The position numbers and the translations under genes are program-made. Below, one piece after another: positions 17,550-25,137 of a stretch of DNA of 64,000 nucleotides. The notes under the pieces are model-generated. The model made no database searches, was not told where the DNA came from, and saw only the letters and a program-made list of their open reading frames with translations. The stretch's first letter is position 1, and each line of letters opens with the position of its first letter. This stretch comes from Pseudomonas sp. MWU15-20650 (GTDB taxonomy: Bacteria > Pseudomonadota > Gammaproteobacteria > Pseudomonadales > Pseudomonadaceae): NCBI RefSeq assembly GCF_023242475.1, contig NZ_JALJFG010000035.1:1-64000 (forward strand). The letters are read 5' to 3'.

Positions 17550-17575
17550 TTTGATTGTGGTGTGTCAGGGAGACC

Positions 17576-19435
17576 TTAGAGCTTCACCACCTGATGCACC
17601 TGTTCGGCACAGGCGCGTGCCTGTTCAATCATTTTGCCAAACGCCGGGCTGACGATTTCATCGTGGGTCAGCCAGCGCGTCTTCTGGCTCAGGCGGTAGT
17701 GATAACGCAGCGAGTCGTCCTCGCGTTTCCCGTCCAGGTCCATGTCGTACCAGGGCGAGCGCACTTGGCAGCCGGGGATGGCTTTTTCCATCTGCCCGCC
17801 GCTGAGGGTGATGGTGTAGTCGTTGGTTTCCGGATTGCCCAGGTACAGGTCGGCCTGTTGCCCGTGGCGACGGTAGTTGATAAAGCCATCCCAGCGGTCT
17901 TTCAAGGATTGGTCGGTGTAGACATAGTGATTCGCCAGTTTCTCCAAGGCGCGCTGGTCGTTCATCTGGGCGGTGACGCTGTAGCCGTCATGCACGACAA
18001 ACTCGGTGGGTTGGCGCGTGATCTTGCAGTCGCTGATTTCGTTGCCGAAGTTCGCGCAGATGTTCTGGTCGGTGGCGGTGGTGCCTTGCTGGCGGTCGGC
18101 GACGCTCAGTTGCATCAGCGGCAGGCGGCTGAAGACGATAGTGGCCTGGGTCGCGCCGTTGCCCTGTTTGTCGTAGTGCACCTGTTTGTCCAGGCGCAGG
18201 GTGGTTTCGGGGCGTTCCAGTGGGATGTGCTCTTCACGCACTTGGCCCTGGGCGTCGTTGACCAGTACCCAGCGGTCCTGAATGTCGGGCATGGTCTGGC
18301 CGGGGGCGAAGACCGGGTTGGTCGGGTCGAGCCACCAGACTTCGCCATTCACTTCGGCGCGCACGATGGCGTGGTTTGGTGCCTGGGTGCCCGGGATCAG
18401 CAAGGCGTCTGCCACATCGCCACGGCTGACCCACGCCGTCTCGGCCTTGATGCCACTGGCCTTGAGCATGGCAGTCAACAGGACCGCCAGGTCCTTGCAG
18501 TCACCGTAGCCATGTTGCTCGATTTCCACCAGGCTGAACGGCACATAACCCCGCTCGCTGGCGCGCCAGTCACCCAGGTAGCGGTAATGATCATTGATGT
18601 GCTGCATCATCGCGGCGACTTGCTCGGCTGGCTCCAAGCCACGTGCGGCGGCCACAGCGGCGGCGGCTTGTGCTGGCAGGTTGGCGCCGAGGATCTGGTT
18701 GTAACGCTGGGCGAAATCGCCGAAATATGCCTGGCGCTCCAGGGCGCTGCCCACTTCCAGGCGTGCGGTGTGCAGCAGTGTGGCAGCGGAGGATTCGTTG
18801 ATGTAGTTGAGGTAGGTCGGGGTTTTTTGCACCACGTCCAGGGTCTTGCCGTTGGCCGAAGGGGTGACCTTGAAGCCGTCGAACCATTCACTGCGCCACT
18901 GGATCGGCCGTTCGGCGGTGAAGCGCGCCTTGAAGCGGTCGCGGCGGGCCGCGCTGGGGCCAAACTTGAGCACGTAGTGGAACTGGGTCATCAGCGGCTT
19001 GGCCGGGTAGTGCTGGCGCACGGTGTAGCGAATCTGCGTGCCCACGCGCAGGTTGGGGAAGGCGAGGGAGGTTTGTTTGTCGCGGCTGAAGCCCTGGTCC
19101 GGGTTGGGCGCGGTGCGCGTGTCGATCTGCGCGGCGTCCAGGGCGACCGGCTTGGCGCCAGGCTGGGTGGATTGCGCGCTGATCACTTCAAACGTGTCGC
19201 CTTCGGAGTAATCGAAGTCGATGCGCGAGAGCATTTCGCGGCCATTGGGCTTGAGGATGGTGTAGCGGTAGGTGGTGGTGCAGTCGGTACTGGCGTCGCG
19301 GTTGAAGTGGCAGTGCAACTCGGTGTCGCTGGCCAGCGGAGCTTCGGCCATCGGTTGCAGTGCAGCGGACACGGACTGGGTAACGAACCCCAGACTAAGG
19401 GCAATCAAAGGGCGGTGAAACAAGAAACGGTACAT
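17576..19435 (-). CDS. Exported DUF3857 / transglutaminase-like protein
   Basis: A 619-residue protein with an N-terminal signal peptide (FLFHRPLIALSLGFVTQSVSA, cleaved near residue 24). A DUF3857 domain covers about residues 45-215 and a transglutaminase-like cysteine-protease fold about 255-380. The catalytic triad is visible: Cys in GYGDCKDLAVLL, His in APNHAIVRAEV and Asp in VWWLDPTNP. The C-terminal third is beta-rich. Such proteins are periplasmic; their substrates are unknown. ATG at 19435 (MYRFLFHRP) follows GAGG by 5 bases; a longer frame starts 12 codons upstream but would disrupt the signal peptide. The stop lies 9 bases from the end of the REPIN array. Confidence 0.88.
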   Translation of the reverse strand: MYRFLFHRPLIALSLGFVTQSVSAALQPMAEAPLASDTELHCHFNRDASTDCTTTYRYTILKPNGREMLSRIDFDYSEGDTFEVISAQSTQPGAKPVALDAAQIDTRTAPNPDQGFSRDKQTSLAFPNLRVGTQIRYTVRQHYPAKPLMTQFHYVLKFGPSAARRDRFKARFTAERPIQWRSEWFDGFKVTPSANGKTLDVVQKTPTYLNYINESSAATLLHTARLEVGSALERQAYFGDFAQRYNQILGANLPAQAAAAVAAARGLEPAEQVAAMMQHINDHYRYLGDWRASERGYVPFSLVEIEQHGYGDCKDLAVLLTAMLKASGIKAETAWVSRGDVADALLIPGTQAPNHAIVRAEVNGEVWWLDPTNPVFAPGQTMPDIQDRWVLVNDAQGQVREEHIPLERPETTLRLDKQVHYDKQGNGATQATIVFSRLPLMQLSVADRQQGTTATDQNICANFGNEISDCKITRQPTEFVVHDGYSVTAQMNDQRALEKLANHYVYTDQSLKDRWDGFINYRRHGQQADLYLGNPETNDYTITLSGGQMEKAIPGCQVRSPWYDMDLDGKREDDSLRYHYRLSQKTRWLTHDEIVSPAFGKMIEQARACAEQVHQVVKL

Positions 19436-19582
19436 GGGCGCCTCGGGTGACACATTGAAACAGCTACCCAACGGGTAGCGAGAAGGCGCTGGATGATAAT
19501 CGATCTCAACGGCAAAGGCCAGGATTGTTCGACAATGTATTCGTTTGAAAGGCCCGTGCTAGAGCCTTTTCTTTGATTTTTG

Positions 19583-20683
19583 TCAGGGTTTTAGCAGTTC
19601 AAACTCAGCGCTGCCGAGCTTCTCGCCGTTGATCAGCACGTGTACCGCATGCTTGCCGGGATAGTGCTTGCGCGTGGTCAGTTCGCGAATGTGCTGCCCG
19701 CGGCTGAGGTGCTGCCGTTCACCTGCACCCAGGGTAAATGCCTTGAGCTTGAAGACTTTTGACGCACTGTGCCCGGCACTCTTTACGTAGTCGATGGCGT
19801 AGTCCACCACCAGTTTTTGCGCGTGGGTGGCGGTGGACTCCAGGTTGAACGACAGGTTGATCCGCTCGCCCAGCGTGATCACCGCCGGCGTGATGGTCAA
19901 CTGATCAATCGTCACCTCGGCCTTGGCTCCCGCCCCCATGATTGTCAGCGCACGGCTATTGCCTTGTTTGATCAGGCTGCGCAGGGCATGGCGGGCGATC
20001 CAGGCGGTGTGCGGGTTCCCCAGGTCCCAGCTTTCGATCAGGCTGAGCACCCAGTCCGGGTGGTCCTTGGTGATGTCGTTGAGGTGGTTGGCCACGGATT
20101 TGCGTACGTAGAGGCTGCTGTCGGCCTTGAGGTTGTCGAGTATCGAGGCACACAACCGCGGGTTGGCCTGCACATCGGCCAGGCGAAACGACCAGGGCAG
20201 GCGTGGCCGCGAACCCTCGCTGGCCAGGCGGCGCACGTGTTCGTTGTCATCGTGCGCCCACTGCTGCATCACCGTGAGGGTGCGGTGCAAGTCCTGTTGC
20301 AAGAAGGCGCGGATGGCGAATTCGGAGGAGCCAAAAGAGGTGAAGTATTTGAGCGCGGCCATGGAGCGCTTGAAGTCATCCAGGCCGTAGCTCGCCACGA
20401 AATGCGGCAGGAACAGGCTGACAAATGCACTGTTCAGGCGCGGCGCCAGGGCGTAAAGCCGCTTGAGCGTTTGCGGGTAATCCAGTGGGATGACCGCATG
20501 CAGGCTTTCGCTGACCCGTGCCATGCGCTGCATCACCGATAACTCGGCCAACCCGGCCTGCGCGTGCTGGAGAAAGCCCTTGGCGTCGAATGCCGGGTAC
20601 ACCGCCGTCATCTCGGTGGCGATGTGTTGCAGGCGTTCGACGTTGAAGATTTCCTTGAGGGCCGGGGCGCTTTGGTCGGTCAT
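19583..20683 (-). CDS. DNA alkylation repair protein (AlkC/AlkD-like HEAT-repeat glycosylase)
   Basis: A 366-residue protein of the AlkC/AlkD superfamily, HEAT-like helical repeat DNA glycosylases that excise alkylated bases. The first 245 residues are helical repeats with DNDLHRTLTV-like and SSLYVRKSVANHLNDITKDH (about 187-206) blocks, the latter being a typical AlkC motif. WSLGNPHTAWIARHALRSL-like sequence follows. The final 120 residues are beta-rich (KAEVTIDQLTITPAVITLG) and look like the immunoglobulin-like domain found in the longer AlkC subgroup. ATG at 20683 with GGAAG 6 bases upstream. The gene starts 21 bases after the glutamine-synthetase-like gene ends, but a functional tie is not evident. 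Confidence 0.85.
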   Translation of the reverse strand: MTDQSAPALKEIFNVERLQHIATEMTAVYPAFDAKGFLQHAQAGLAELSVMQRMARVSESLHAVIPLDYPQTLKRLYALAPRLNSAFVSLFLPHFVASYGLDDFKRSMAALKYFTSFGSSEFAIRAFLQQDLHRTLTVMQQWAHDDNEHVRRLASEGSRPRLPWSFRLADVQANPRLCASILDNLKADSSLYVRKSVANHLNDITKDHPDWVLSLIESWDLGNPHTAWIARHALRSLIKQGNSRALTIMGAGAKAEVTIDQLTITPAVITLGERINLSFNLESTATHAQKLVVDYAIDYVKSAGHSASKVFKLKAFTLGAGERQHLSRGQHIRELTTRKHYPGKHAVHVLINGEKLGSAEFELLKP

Positions 20684-20704
20684 CGGTGCTTCCGTGGGGT
20701 TGAG

Positions 20705-22051
20705 TCAGAGAAACCAGCGGTATTCGCGCGCGTGAATTTCTTGTTGAAAGGCCAGGTGATCCTGGCGTTTGTTTTCGCAATAGACATCGACAAATTCCGC
20801 GCCGAGCTTATCGCGTAATACCGGTTGATGCTGCATGGCGCGCACGGCGTCTAGCATTTCCAGCGCAAAGGCGGTGCCGCTGGCGCGGTCCTCGTTCAGC
20901 GGCGTGATGGGTTCGCGCTTGGCCTCAAGCCCATGCTCCAACCCCACCAGGATCGCCGCCAGTACCAGGTACGGGTTGGCATCGGCACTGGCCAGGCGGT
21001 GTTCGATCCGCAGGTTGCGCGGGTCGGAGTCGGGGATGCGCACGCAGGCGTCACGGTCTTCAAAGCCCCAGCTGGCGCGGGTGGCGGCGTTGACCGTGCC
21101 GCCCAGGCGGCGGAAGGCATTGTGGTTGGGGGAGAAGATCGGCATGCAGTGCGGCAGCAACTCCAGGCACCCGGCCACGGCGTGTCGCAGCGGCTGCTGC
21201 TGATGGGCCGCGAGCAGGTTATTGCCTGCGGCGTCATAGAGGCTGACATGCACATGCATGCCGCTGCCAGGGAATTGCAGGTACGGCTTGGCCATGAAGC
21301 TGGCGCGGTAACCGTGCTTGAGTGCCACGCCCCGGGTGCTGCGGCAGAACAGGGCAGCCCAGTCGGCGGCGCGCAGCCCGTCGTCGCAGTGGCCGAAGTT
21401 GATCTCGAACTGGCCGGGGCCGATTTCGGCAGTGACGACCGTGATGTCGATGCCCTGGGCCTTGGCGGTTTGCGCCATGTCGTCCAACACTTCGCTGAAA
21501 CGTGACAGCCGCTCGATATGCAGGTTGGGCTGGTCGTCGGGGTCATCGCTCAGTGGGTCGCGGGCGAATTGCGGCAGGCCGTTGTCGAGCTTTTTATCGA
21601 ACAGGTAGAACTCCAGCTCAAACGCCACCACGGGGTGAATGCCCTTGTGTTGCAAGCGCTCCAGCACCTTGGCCAAGACTTCGCGGGGTTCGAATTCAAT
21701 AGGCGCATCGGTCCCGTCGGAGGTGATGAGCATTTGCCCCAGCGGCTGCGATTCCCAGCTCACCGGCTTGAGCGTACCGGGCACCAGTCGACGATTCGCA
21801 TCCGGGTCACCGTCGTTGAAGCAGTAGTCACCAATCTTGAACAACCCACCCTGGACCCCAAGCAGCACGGCGTTCTGCGGCAATTTCAACGGGCTGCCGG
21901 CGGCGACTTTTTCGAGCATCTCCACCGGGTAGCGCTTGCCGTAGAAATGCCCGGGAATATCCAGGGCGATCAGGTCGACATAACGCACGTCGGGGTGGTT
22001 CTGGCGAAAGGTCCGTACTTCGGCCAGTAACGTGGAGGAATGGCTTTTCAC
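20705..22051 (-). CDS. Glutamine synthetase family, probable gamma-glutamylpolyamine synthetase
   Basis: A 448-residue type I glutamine-synthetase-like ligase. Visible motifs are the metal-binding FELEFYLFD near residue 140, EIGPGQFEINFGH near 215, KPYLQFPGSGMHVHVSLYD near 260 and NHNAFRRLGGTVNAATRASW near 320. The position of polyamine-type (PuuA/PauA) rather than nitrogen-assimilating enzymes is suggested by its length and the single XRE-cupin regulator before it. The start is a GTG at 22051, 8 bases after AGGAG; no ATG fits. The regulator's stop is 11 bases upstream, so the pair is an operon. The amine substrate is inferred, and ethanolamine or another amine is possible. Confidence 0.87.
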   Translation of the reverse strand: MKSHSSTLLAEVRTFRQNHPDVRYVDLIALDIPGHFYGKRYPVEMLEKVAAGSPLKLPQNAVLLGVQGGLFKIGDYCFNDGDPDANRRLVPGTLKPVSWESQPLGQMLITSDGTDAPIEFEPREVLAKVLERLQHKGIHPVVAFELEFYLFDKKLDNGLPQFARDPLSDDPDDQPNLHIERLSRFSEVLDDMAQTAKAQGIDITVVTAEIGPGQFEINFGHCDDGLRAADWAALFCRSTRGVALKHGYRASFMAKPYLQFPGSGMHVHVSLYDAAGNNLLAAHQQQPLRHAVAGCLELLPHCMPIFSPNHNAFRRLGGTVNAATRASWGFEDRDACVRIPDSDPRNLRIEHRLASADANPYLVLAAILVGLEHGLEAKREPITPLNEDRASGTAFALEMLDAVRAMQHQPVLRDKLGAEFVDVYCENKRQDHLAFQQEIHAREYRWFL

Positions 22052-22062
22052 GGGTGCAGCTC

Positions 22063-22644
22063 CTAGTTGTAAACCCACAGGACGCGGGCGGGCAGGTCGG
22101 TCAGATTGGCGTAGCGGCAGTGGGCAAAACTGGCCAGGTGAAAACTGTCGCCGGGGCCGAGAGTGACCGAATCGGCCTCGCCTTCCACCCACAGCGTCAA
22201 CTCGCCCTCCAGCACAAAACCGGCCTGTTCAGCGCGGTCGCTCATGGTTTGCTCACCGCTGTTGGCGCCGGGGGCGAGCAGGCTGTCGAGCATCGAGAAC
22301 GCACCATTCATGCTTGGCGATACCAGGATGTCGGTGATGCCATTGGCGTAATACACCGTGCGCCGTTCGTTGGGGCGGGTGACCCAGTCCACCGCCTTGG
22401 GCTTGGGCAGGCTGTAGAAATAGGTGGTGGGCACGTCGAGGGCGTGGCTGATGGCGGTCAGGTCCGCCACCGTCGGGCGCGACAGGCCGCGTTCGACCTG
22501 GGACAGGAAACCCACCGAGCGCTCGATTTTTTGCGCCAGTTGCGCCAGCGTGAGTTTCTTGTGCTTGCGCAGGTCATGGATCAGCGCGGCGAGGGTGGCG
22601 AGTTCTTCTTGTGGGGTCATGAAATTTATGTCGAATAATTTCAT
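22063..22644 (-). CDS. XRE-family regulator with C-terminal cupin domain (PuuR-like)
   Basis: A 193-residue regulator. A helix-turn-helix lies at about residues 20-75 (KKLTLAQLAQKIERSVGFLS, QVERGLSRPTVADLTAISHA) and a cupin sensor domain at about 110-190 (QAGFVLEGELTLWVEGEADS, LGPGDSFHLASFAHCRYAN). This is the PuuR layout, in which the cupin binds a metabolite and releases DNA. Two starts are possible, ATG at 22644 (MKLFDINF) or ATG at 22620 (MTPQEELA); neither has a good ribosome-binding site. A perfect inverted repeat covers both start codons, which strongly suggests self-repression. It precedes the glutamine-synthetase-like gene in one operon. Confidence 0.9.
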   Translation of the reverse strand: MKLFDINFMTPQEELATLAALIHDLRKHKKLTLAQLAQKIERSVGFLSQVERGLSRPTVADLTAISHALDVPTTYFYSLPKPKAVDWVTRPNERRTVYYANGITDILVSPSMNGAFSMLDSLLAPGANSGEQTMSDRAEQAGFVLEGELTLWVEGEADSVTLGPGDSFHLASFAHCRYANLTDLPARVLWVYN

Positions 22645-22646
22645 GA
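22617..22646. promoter_or_regulatory. Perfect inverted repeat over both candidate start codons of the XRE-cupin gene
   Basis: TCATGAAATT and AATTTCATGA are perfect 10-base arms with a 10-base spacer. Arm centres are about two helical turns apart, as expected for a dimeric helix-turn-helix protein. Operator function is inferred. Confidence 0.6.
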
Positions 22647-22863
22647 AAAATTACAGGAATATTTTCATCGGGGCAATGGCGATGTGTGGGTAGTCGCTGT
22701 GGCGCGAAGAGAAACGAACACCGGTTCAGTAACTGACTCTTTGTGGGGTAGGAGCAAGCGCCCTCGCCACAGGGGATCTGGGTGGGCGAGGCGTTGCGGC
22801 TTGAATGATTCGGCGCCGCCGCGGTCGGAATCTGGGTACGCACCATTCATTGAAGGAGCCCCC

Positions 22864-23172
22864 ATGAAGTCGAAAACCTTAGCCGCATGCCTGCTGGTCG
22901 CCGCCAGTTTCTCCACCGCCAGTTTTGTCGTACAGGCCGGTGATACACCCCAGGAAACCGTGCAGCCTTCAAGCATTAACACCCGCGACCTGAAAGAGGG
23001 CGACCGCGCCCCGGATATCCTGATGCGCAAGGAGTCGGCGGTCAGCGATTGGAAAAAACACGGTTTGAAACAGCCGGAAGAAGACAGCCAGTGGGCGCGG
23101 GTGGGTGACAAGTTTGTGCTGCTCAAAACCACCAACGGCACCATTCTCGAGATTACCCCCGTCAAGAAATAA
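22864..23172 (+). CDS. Small periplasmic RcnB-like protein
   Basis: A 102-residue protein with a clear signal peptide (MKSKTLAACLLVAASFSTAS, cleaved after about VQAG at 29). The C-terminal part, DSQWARVGDKFVLLKTTNGT followed by ILEITPV, resembles the RcnB family of small periplasmic proteins (one member affects Ni/Co homeostasis in E. coli), though most Pseudomonas members are uncharacterised. ATG at 22864 has AAGGAG 5 bases upstream. It is monocistronic, 219 bases after the divergent XRE-cupin start. The metal link is inferred from family only. Confidence 0.75.
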   Translation: MKSKTLAACLLVAASFSTASFVVQAGDTPQETVQPSSINTRDLKEGDRAPDILMRKESAVSDWKKHGLKQPEEDSQWARVGDKFVLLKTTNGTILEITPVKK

Positions 23173-23259
23173 GCCATCGGCAACATCTGCTTTTTTCCAG
23201 AAGCCTGGGTTAAGGTAACCGACTGCAATGGTCGCGTTACCTTACACAAAGAGAGCAGG

Positions 23260-24453
23260 ATGCTTGCCACCATAAGAAACTACCCCCGCACCGTGAACCT
23301 GTTGCTGTGCGCCACGTTGCTGCTGACGTTGGCCAAGGCGATCACCTTTCCGTACCTTGTGATTTACCTCACCAGCCACTTCGCCTTGGGCATCTCCCAA
23401 GTCGGCCTGGTGATCGGCAGTTCATTGATCGTCGGTTCGCTGCTCAGTGTGTACGGCGGTTTCCTGGTCGACCGCATCAGCAGCTACCGGTTATTGCTCG
23501 GCTTGAGCGTGCTATTCGTGCTGGGGTTTATCGGCACGGTACTGGCACACGATATCTGGCTGTTTTATAGCAGCCTGATCCTGATCAACCTGGCCTATGC
23601 CGTCATCGATATTGCCGTCAAGGCGGGGTTTGCCAGCCTGTTGCCGGATGATGCACGCAGTGAAGTGTTCTCCATCAAGTACACCCTGACCAACATCGGC
23701 TATGCCGTGGGGCCGTTTTTTGGCGCGATGGTGGCCAAGTTCGACATCAGCCTGCCGTTCATTTTATCGGCGTTGTTGGGCCTGGGGTTTTTCCTGCTGT
23801 ATTGGCGCTGGGGCGATCGCACGCTCGCCACCGCGGATGCCACACAGAAGCCCGTTTCGTTTCTCGCCGTCGGCCGCGTGCTGCTGCGCGACCATCGGCT
23901 GGTGTGTTTCACCCTCGGCGGGTTGCTCAGCGCTGTGGTGTTTGGTCAGTTCGTGGCATACCTGTCGCAATACCTGGTGATCACGACCAGCGCTGAATAC
24001 ACCTACACCGTGATCAGTGCGGTGCTCACCACCAACGCTATGCTGGTGATCGCCTTGCAGTACGTGATTGGCCGGCGCATCTCGCACCGTTACCTGAGCC
24101 AGTGGCTGATCGCAGGCTTGAGCATGTTCATGCTGGGGTTGATCGGCTTTGCACTGTCCACCAGTGTGTCGGGGTGGGTGCTGGCGATGGCGGTGTTTAC
24201 CGTGGGGGAAATCATCGTGTTTCCGGCCGAGTACATGTTCATCGACCGGATTGCCCCGGACCACCTGAGGGGTATGTATTACGGCGCACAAAACCTGTCC
24301 AATCTTGGCGCCGCCCTGGGGCCGGTGTTGTGCGGGCTGGTACTGGCCAGCCTGCCGGCCCACACCATGTTTTACATGCTGGCGGCGTTTATCGTGGGCG
24401 GCGGGGTGTTTTACTTTATTGGCGCGTCGTTGAAACCACGCCCGATTCAGTAG
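23260..24453 (+). CDS. MFS transporter (drug/metabolite efflux type)
   Basis: A 397-residue major facilitator with 12 hydrophobic segments. The MFS motif A-like sequence GGFLVDRISSYRLL lies near residues 67-80 between TM2 and TM3, and IKYTLTNIGYAVGPFFGAMV near 145-164 is the TM5 motif C-like stretch (G..xGPxxG) that marks antiporters of the MdtG/MdtH-like groups. ATG at 23260, preceded by GAGAGCAGG. A weak spot is the lack of nearby clues for substrate: a small RcnB-like gene lies upstream and a convergent DUF1652 gene downstream, 11 bases after the stop. Confidence 0.87.
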   Translation: MLATIRNYPRTVNLLLCATLLLTLAKAITFPYLVIYLTSHFALGISQVGLVIGSSLIVGSLLSVYGGFLVDRISSYRLLLGLSVLFVLGFIGTVLAHDIWLFYSSLILINLAYAVIDIAVKAGFASLLPDDARSEVFSIKYTLTNIGYAVGPFFGAMVAKFDISLPFILSALLGLGFFLLYWRWGDRTLATADATQKPVSFLAVGRVLLRDHRLVCFTLGGLLSAVVFGQFVAYLSQYLVITTSAEYTYTVISAVLTTNAMLVIALQYVIGRRISHRYLSQWLIAGLSMFMLGLIGFALSTSVSGWVLAMAVFTVGEIIVFPAEYMFIDRIAPDHLRGMYYGAQNLSNLGAALGPVLCGLVLASLPAHTMFYMLAAFIVGGGVFYFIGASLKPRPIQ

Positions 24454-24464
24454 GGCGCGGCGGG

Positions 24465-24740
24465 TTATTGCGCCGACGGCGAGAGCGGCAGATCGTCCAG
24501 CGTCAGGTGGCCCATGGTGTTGCTCTGCAGCTCGTAGCGCAGTTCTTCAACCATTTTTTCCACGGCCTGGGCGGACTGCAATTTGTTGACGCTGATACCC
24601 GTGACCACCAGGTCAACGCGGCCACTCTCGGCATCGAACACTTTCAGGGTCAACGAGGCGTCCCGGCACAAGGTGAATTCGCAGGTCAGCGGCAGCAGGG
24701 CTTCTTCGATGCAGTTGCGTAATTGGGAGAGGGTAAACAT
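24465..24740 (-). CDS. DUF1652 family protein
   Basis: A 91-residue cytoplasmic protein of the Pseudomonas-specific DUF1652 family, with the characteristic start MFTLSQLRNCIEEALLPLTC and the Cys-containing strand EFTLCRDASLTLKVFD. Function is unknown. The ATG at 24740 has GAGGAG 10 bases upstream; an in-frame start six codons earlier would overlap the CsbD gene. It follows that gene by 14 bases on the same strand and is probably cotranscribed. Confidence 0.85.
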   Translation of the reverse strand: MFTLSQLRNCIEEALLPLTCEFTLCRDASLTLKVFDAESGRVDLVVTGISVNKLQSAQAVEKMVEELRYELQSNTMGHLTLDDLPLSPSAQ

Positions 24741-24754
24741 GTTACTCAGCCTCC

Positions 24755-25006
24755 TCAACGACGACGCAGCAACAGGCCCACGAGCACGCCGATACCGGCG
24801 ACAATGGCCACGCTAGCCAGTGGTTTGTGTTTGGCAAAGTCACTGACAGTGTCCAGTGCATCGCCATAGGTTTGCTGCAATTGGCCGGCGGCCTGGCGTG
24901 CCACGCCTTCGGCTTGCAAGTGCTCATCACCGGCCAGGTCGCCGATAACACCCTGGGCTTTGCCGGCGACTTTCTCTACGGCACCTTTGACTTGTTCGCT
25001 GTTCAT
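24755..25006 (-). CDS. CsbD-like stress protein with C-terminal membrane anchor
   Basis: An 83-residue protein. Residues 1-55 match the CsbD/YjbJ pattern (MNSEQVKGAVEKVAGKAQGV, then GDLAGDEHLQAEG), a small stress-induced helical protein. A hydrophobic segment, LASVAIVAGIGVLVGLLL, at about residues 63-80 followed by RRR resembles the DUF883/ElaB-type membrane anchor. The combination suggests an inner-membrane protein induced on entry to stationary phase or osmotic stress; that is inference. It heads a two-gene unit with the DUF1652 gene. An inverted repeat at 25110-25128 lies about 100 bases upstream. Confidence 0.85.
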   Translation of the reverse strand: MNSEQVKGAVEKVAGKAQGVIGDLAGDEHLQAEGVARQAAGQLQQTYGDALDTVSDFAKHKPLASVAIVAGIGVLVGLLLRRR

Positions 25007-25109
25007 CGTGCGTTCCTTAAAGAGATCAAACCATTACGGCACGGGCCCGAAAGCCCTGTACCCACTCTTCAAGGTTAAGCAACGCATCACCACCCAATAA
25101 GGCGAATTC

Positions 25110-25128
25110 GCACTAGCCGTACTAGTGC
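25110..25128. promoter_or_regulatory. Inverted repeat upstream of the CsbD gene
   Basis: GCACTAG and CTAGTGC are perfect 7-base arms around CCGTA, immediately beyond the stop of the PAS-LuxR gene. No T-run follows, so an operator is more likely than a terminator. The regulator is unknown. Confidence 0.4.
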
Positions 25129-25137
25129 ATTTGCACT

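Larger units (their letters stand above)
16935..17567. repeat. Five-unit tandem repeat derived from the 3' end of the LysR gene plus REPINs
   Basis: Each unit begins GGGAGCAAAAACTATTG and starts at 16935, 17106, 17211, 17316 and 17421. The middle spacing is exactly 105 bases; the first unit is 171 bases because it holds a full REPIN. Unit 1 includes the last ten codons and stop of the LysR gene, and the other units are copies of that tail without the gene. Variants GCTCGGCG/GCCCGGCG, AAGTTGAC/AAGCTGAC and GAAGCC/GAAACC sort units 1 and 4 together and 3 and 5 together, which points to conversion or stepwise amplification. Units 2-4 each contain only the 22-base hairpin left from the REPIN. Confidence 0.9.

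Noticed and set aside
16935..17567. CRISPR array
   Set aside because: Units are 105 bases with near-identical content throughout; there are no short repeats separated by unique spacers and no cas genes.
17555..19450. 631-codon plus-strand frame opposite the transglutaminase-like gene
   Set aside because: Mirror shadow; the minus-strand product has signal peptide, catalytic triad and a plausible start, the plus-strand one nothing.
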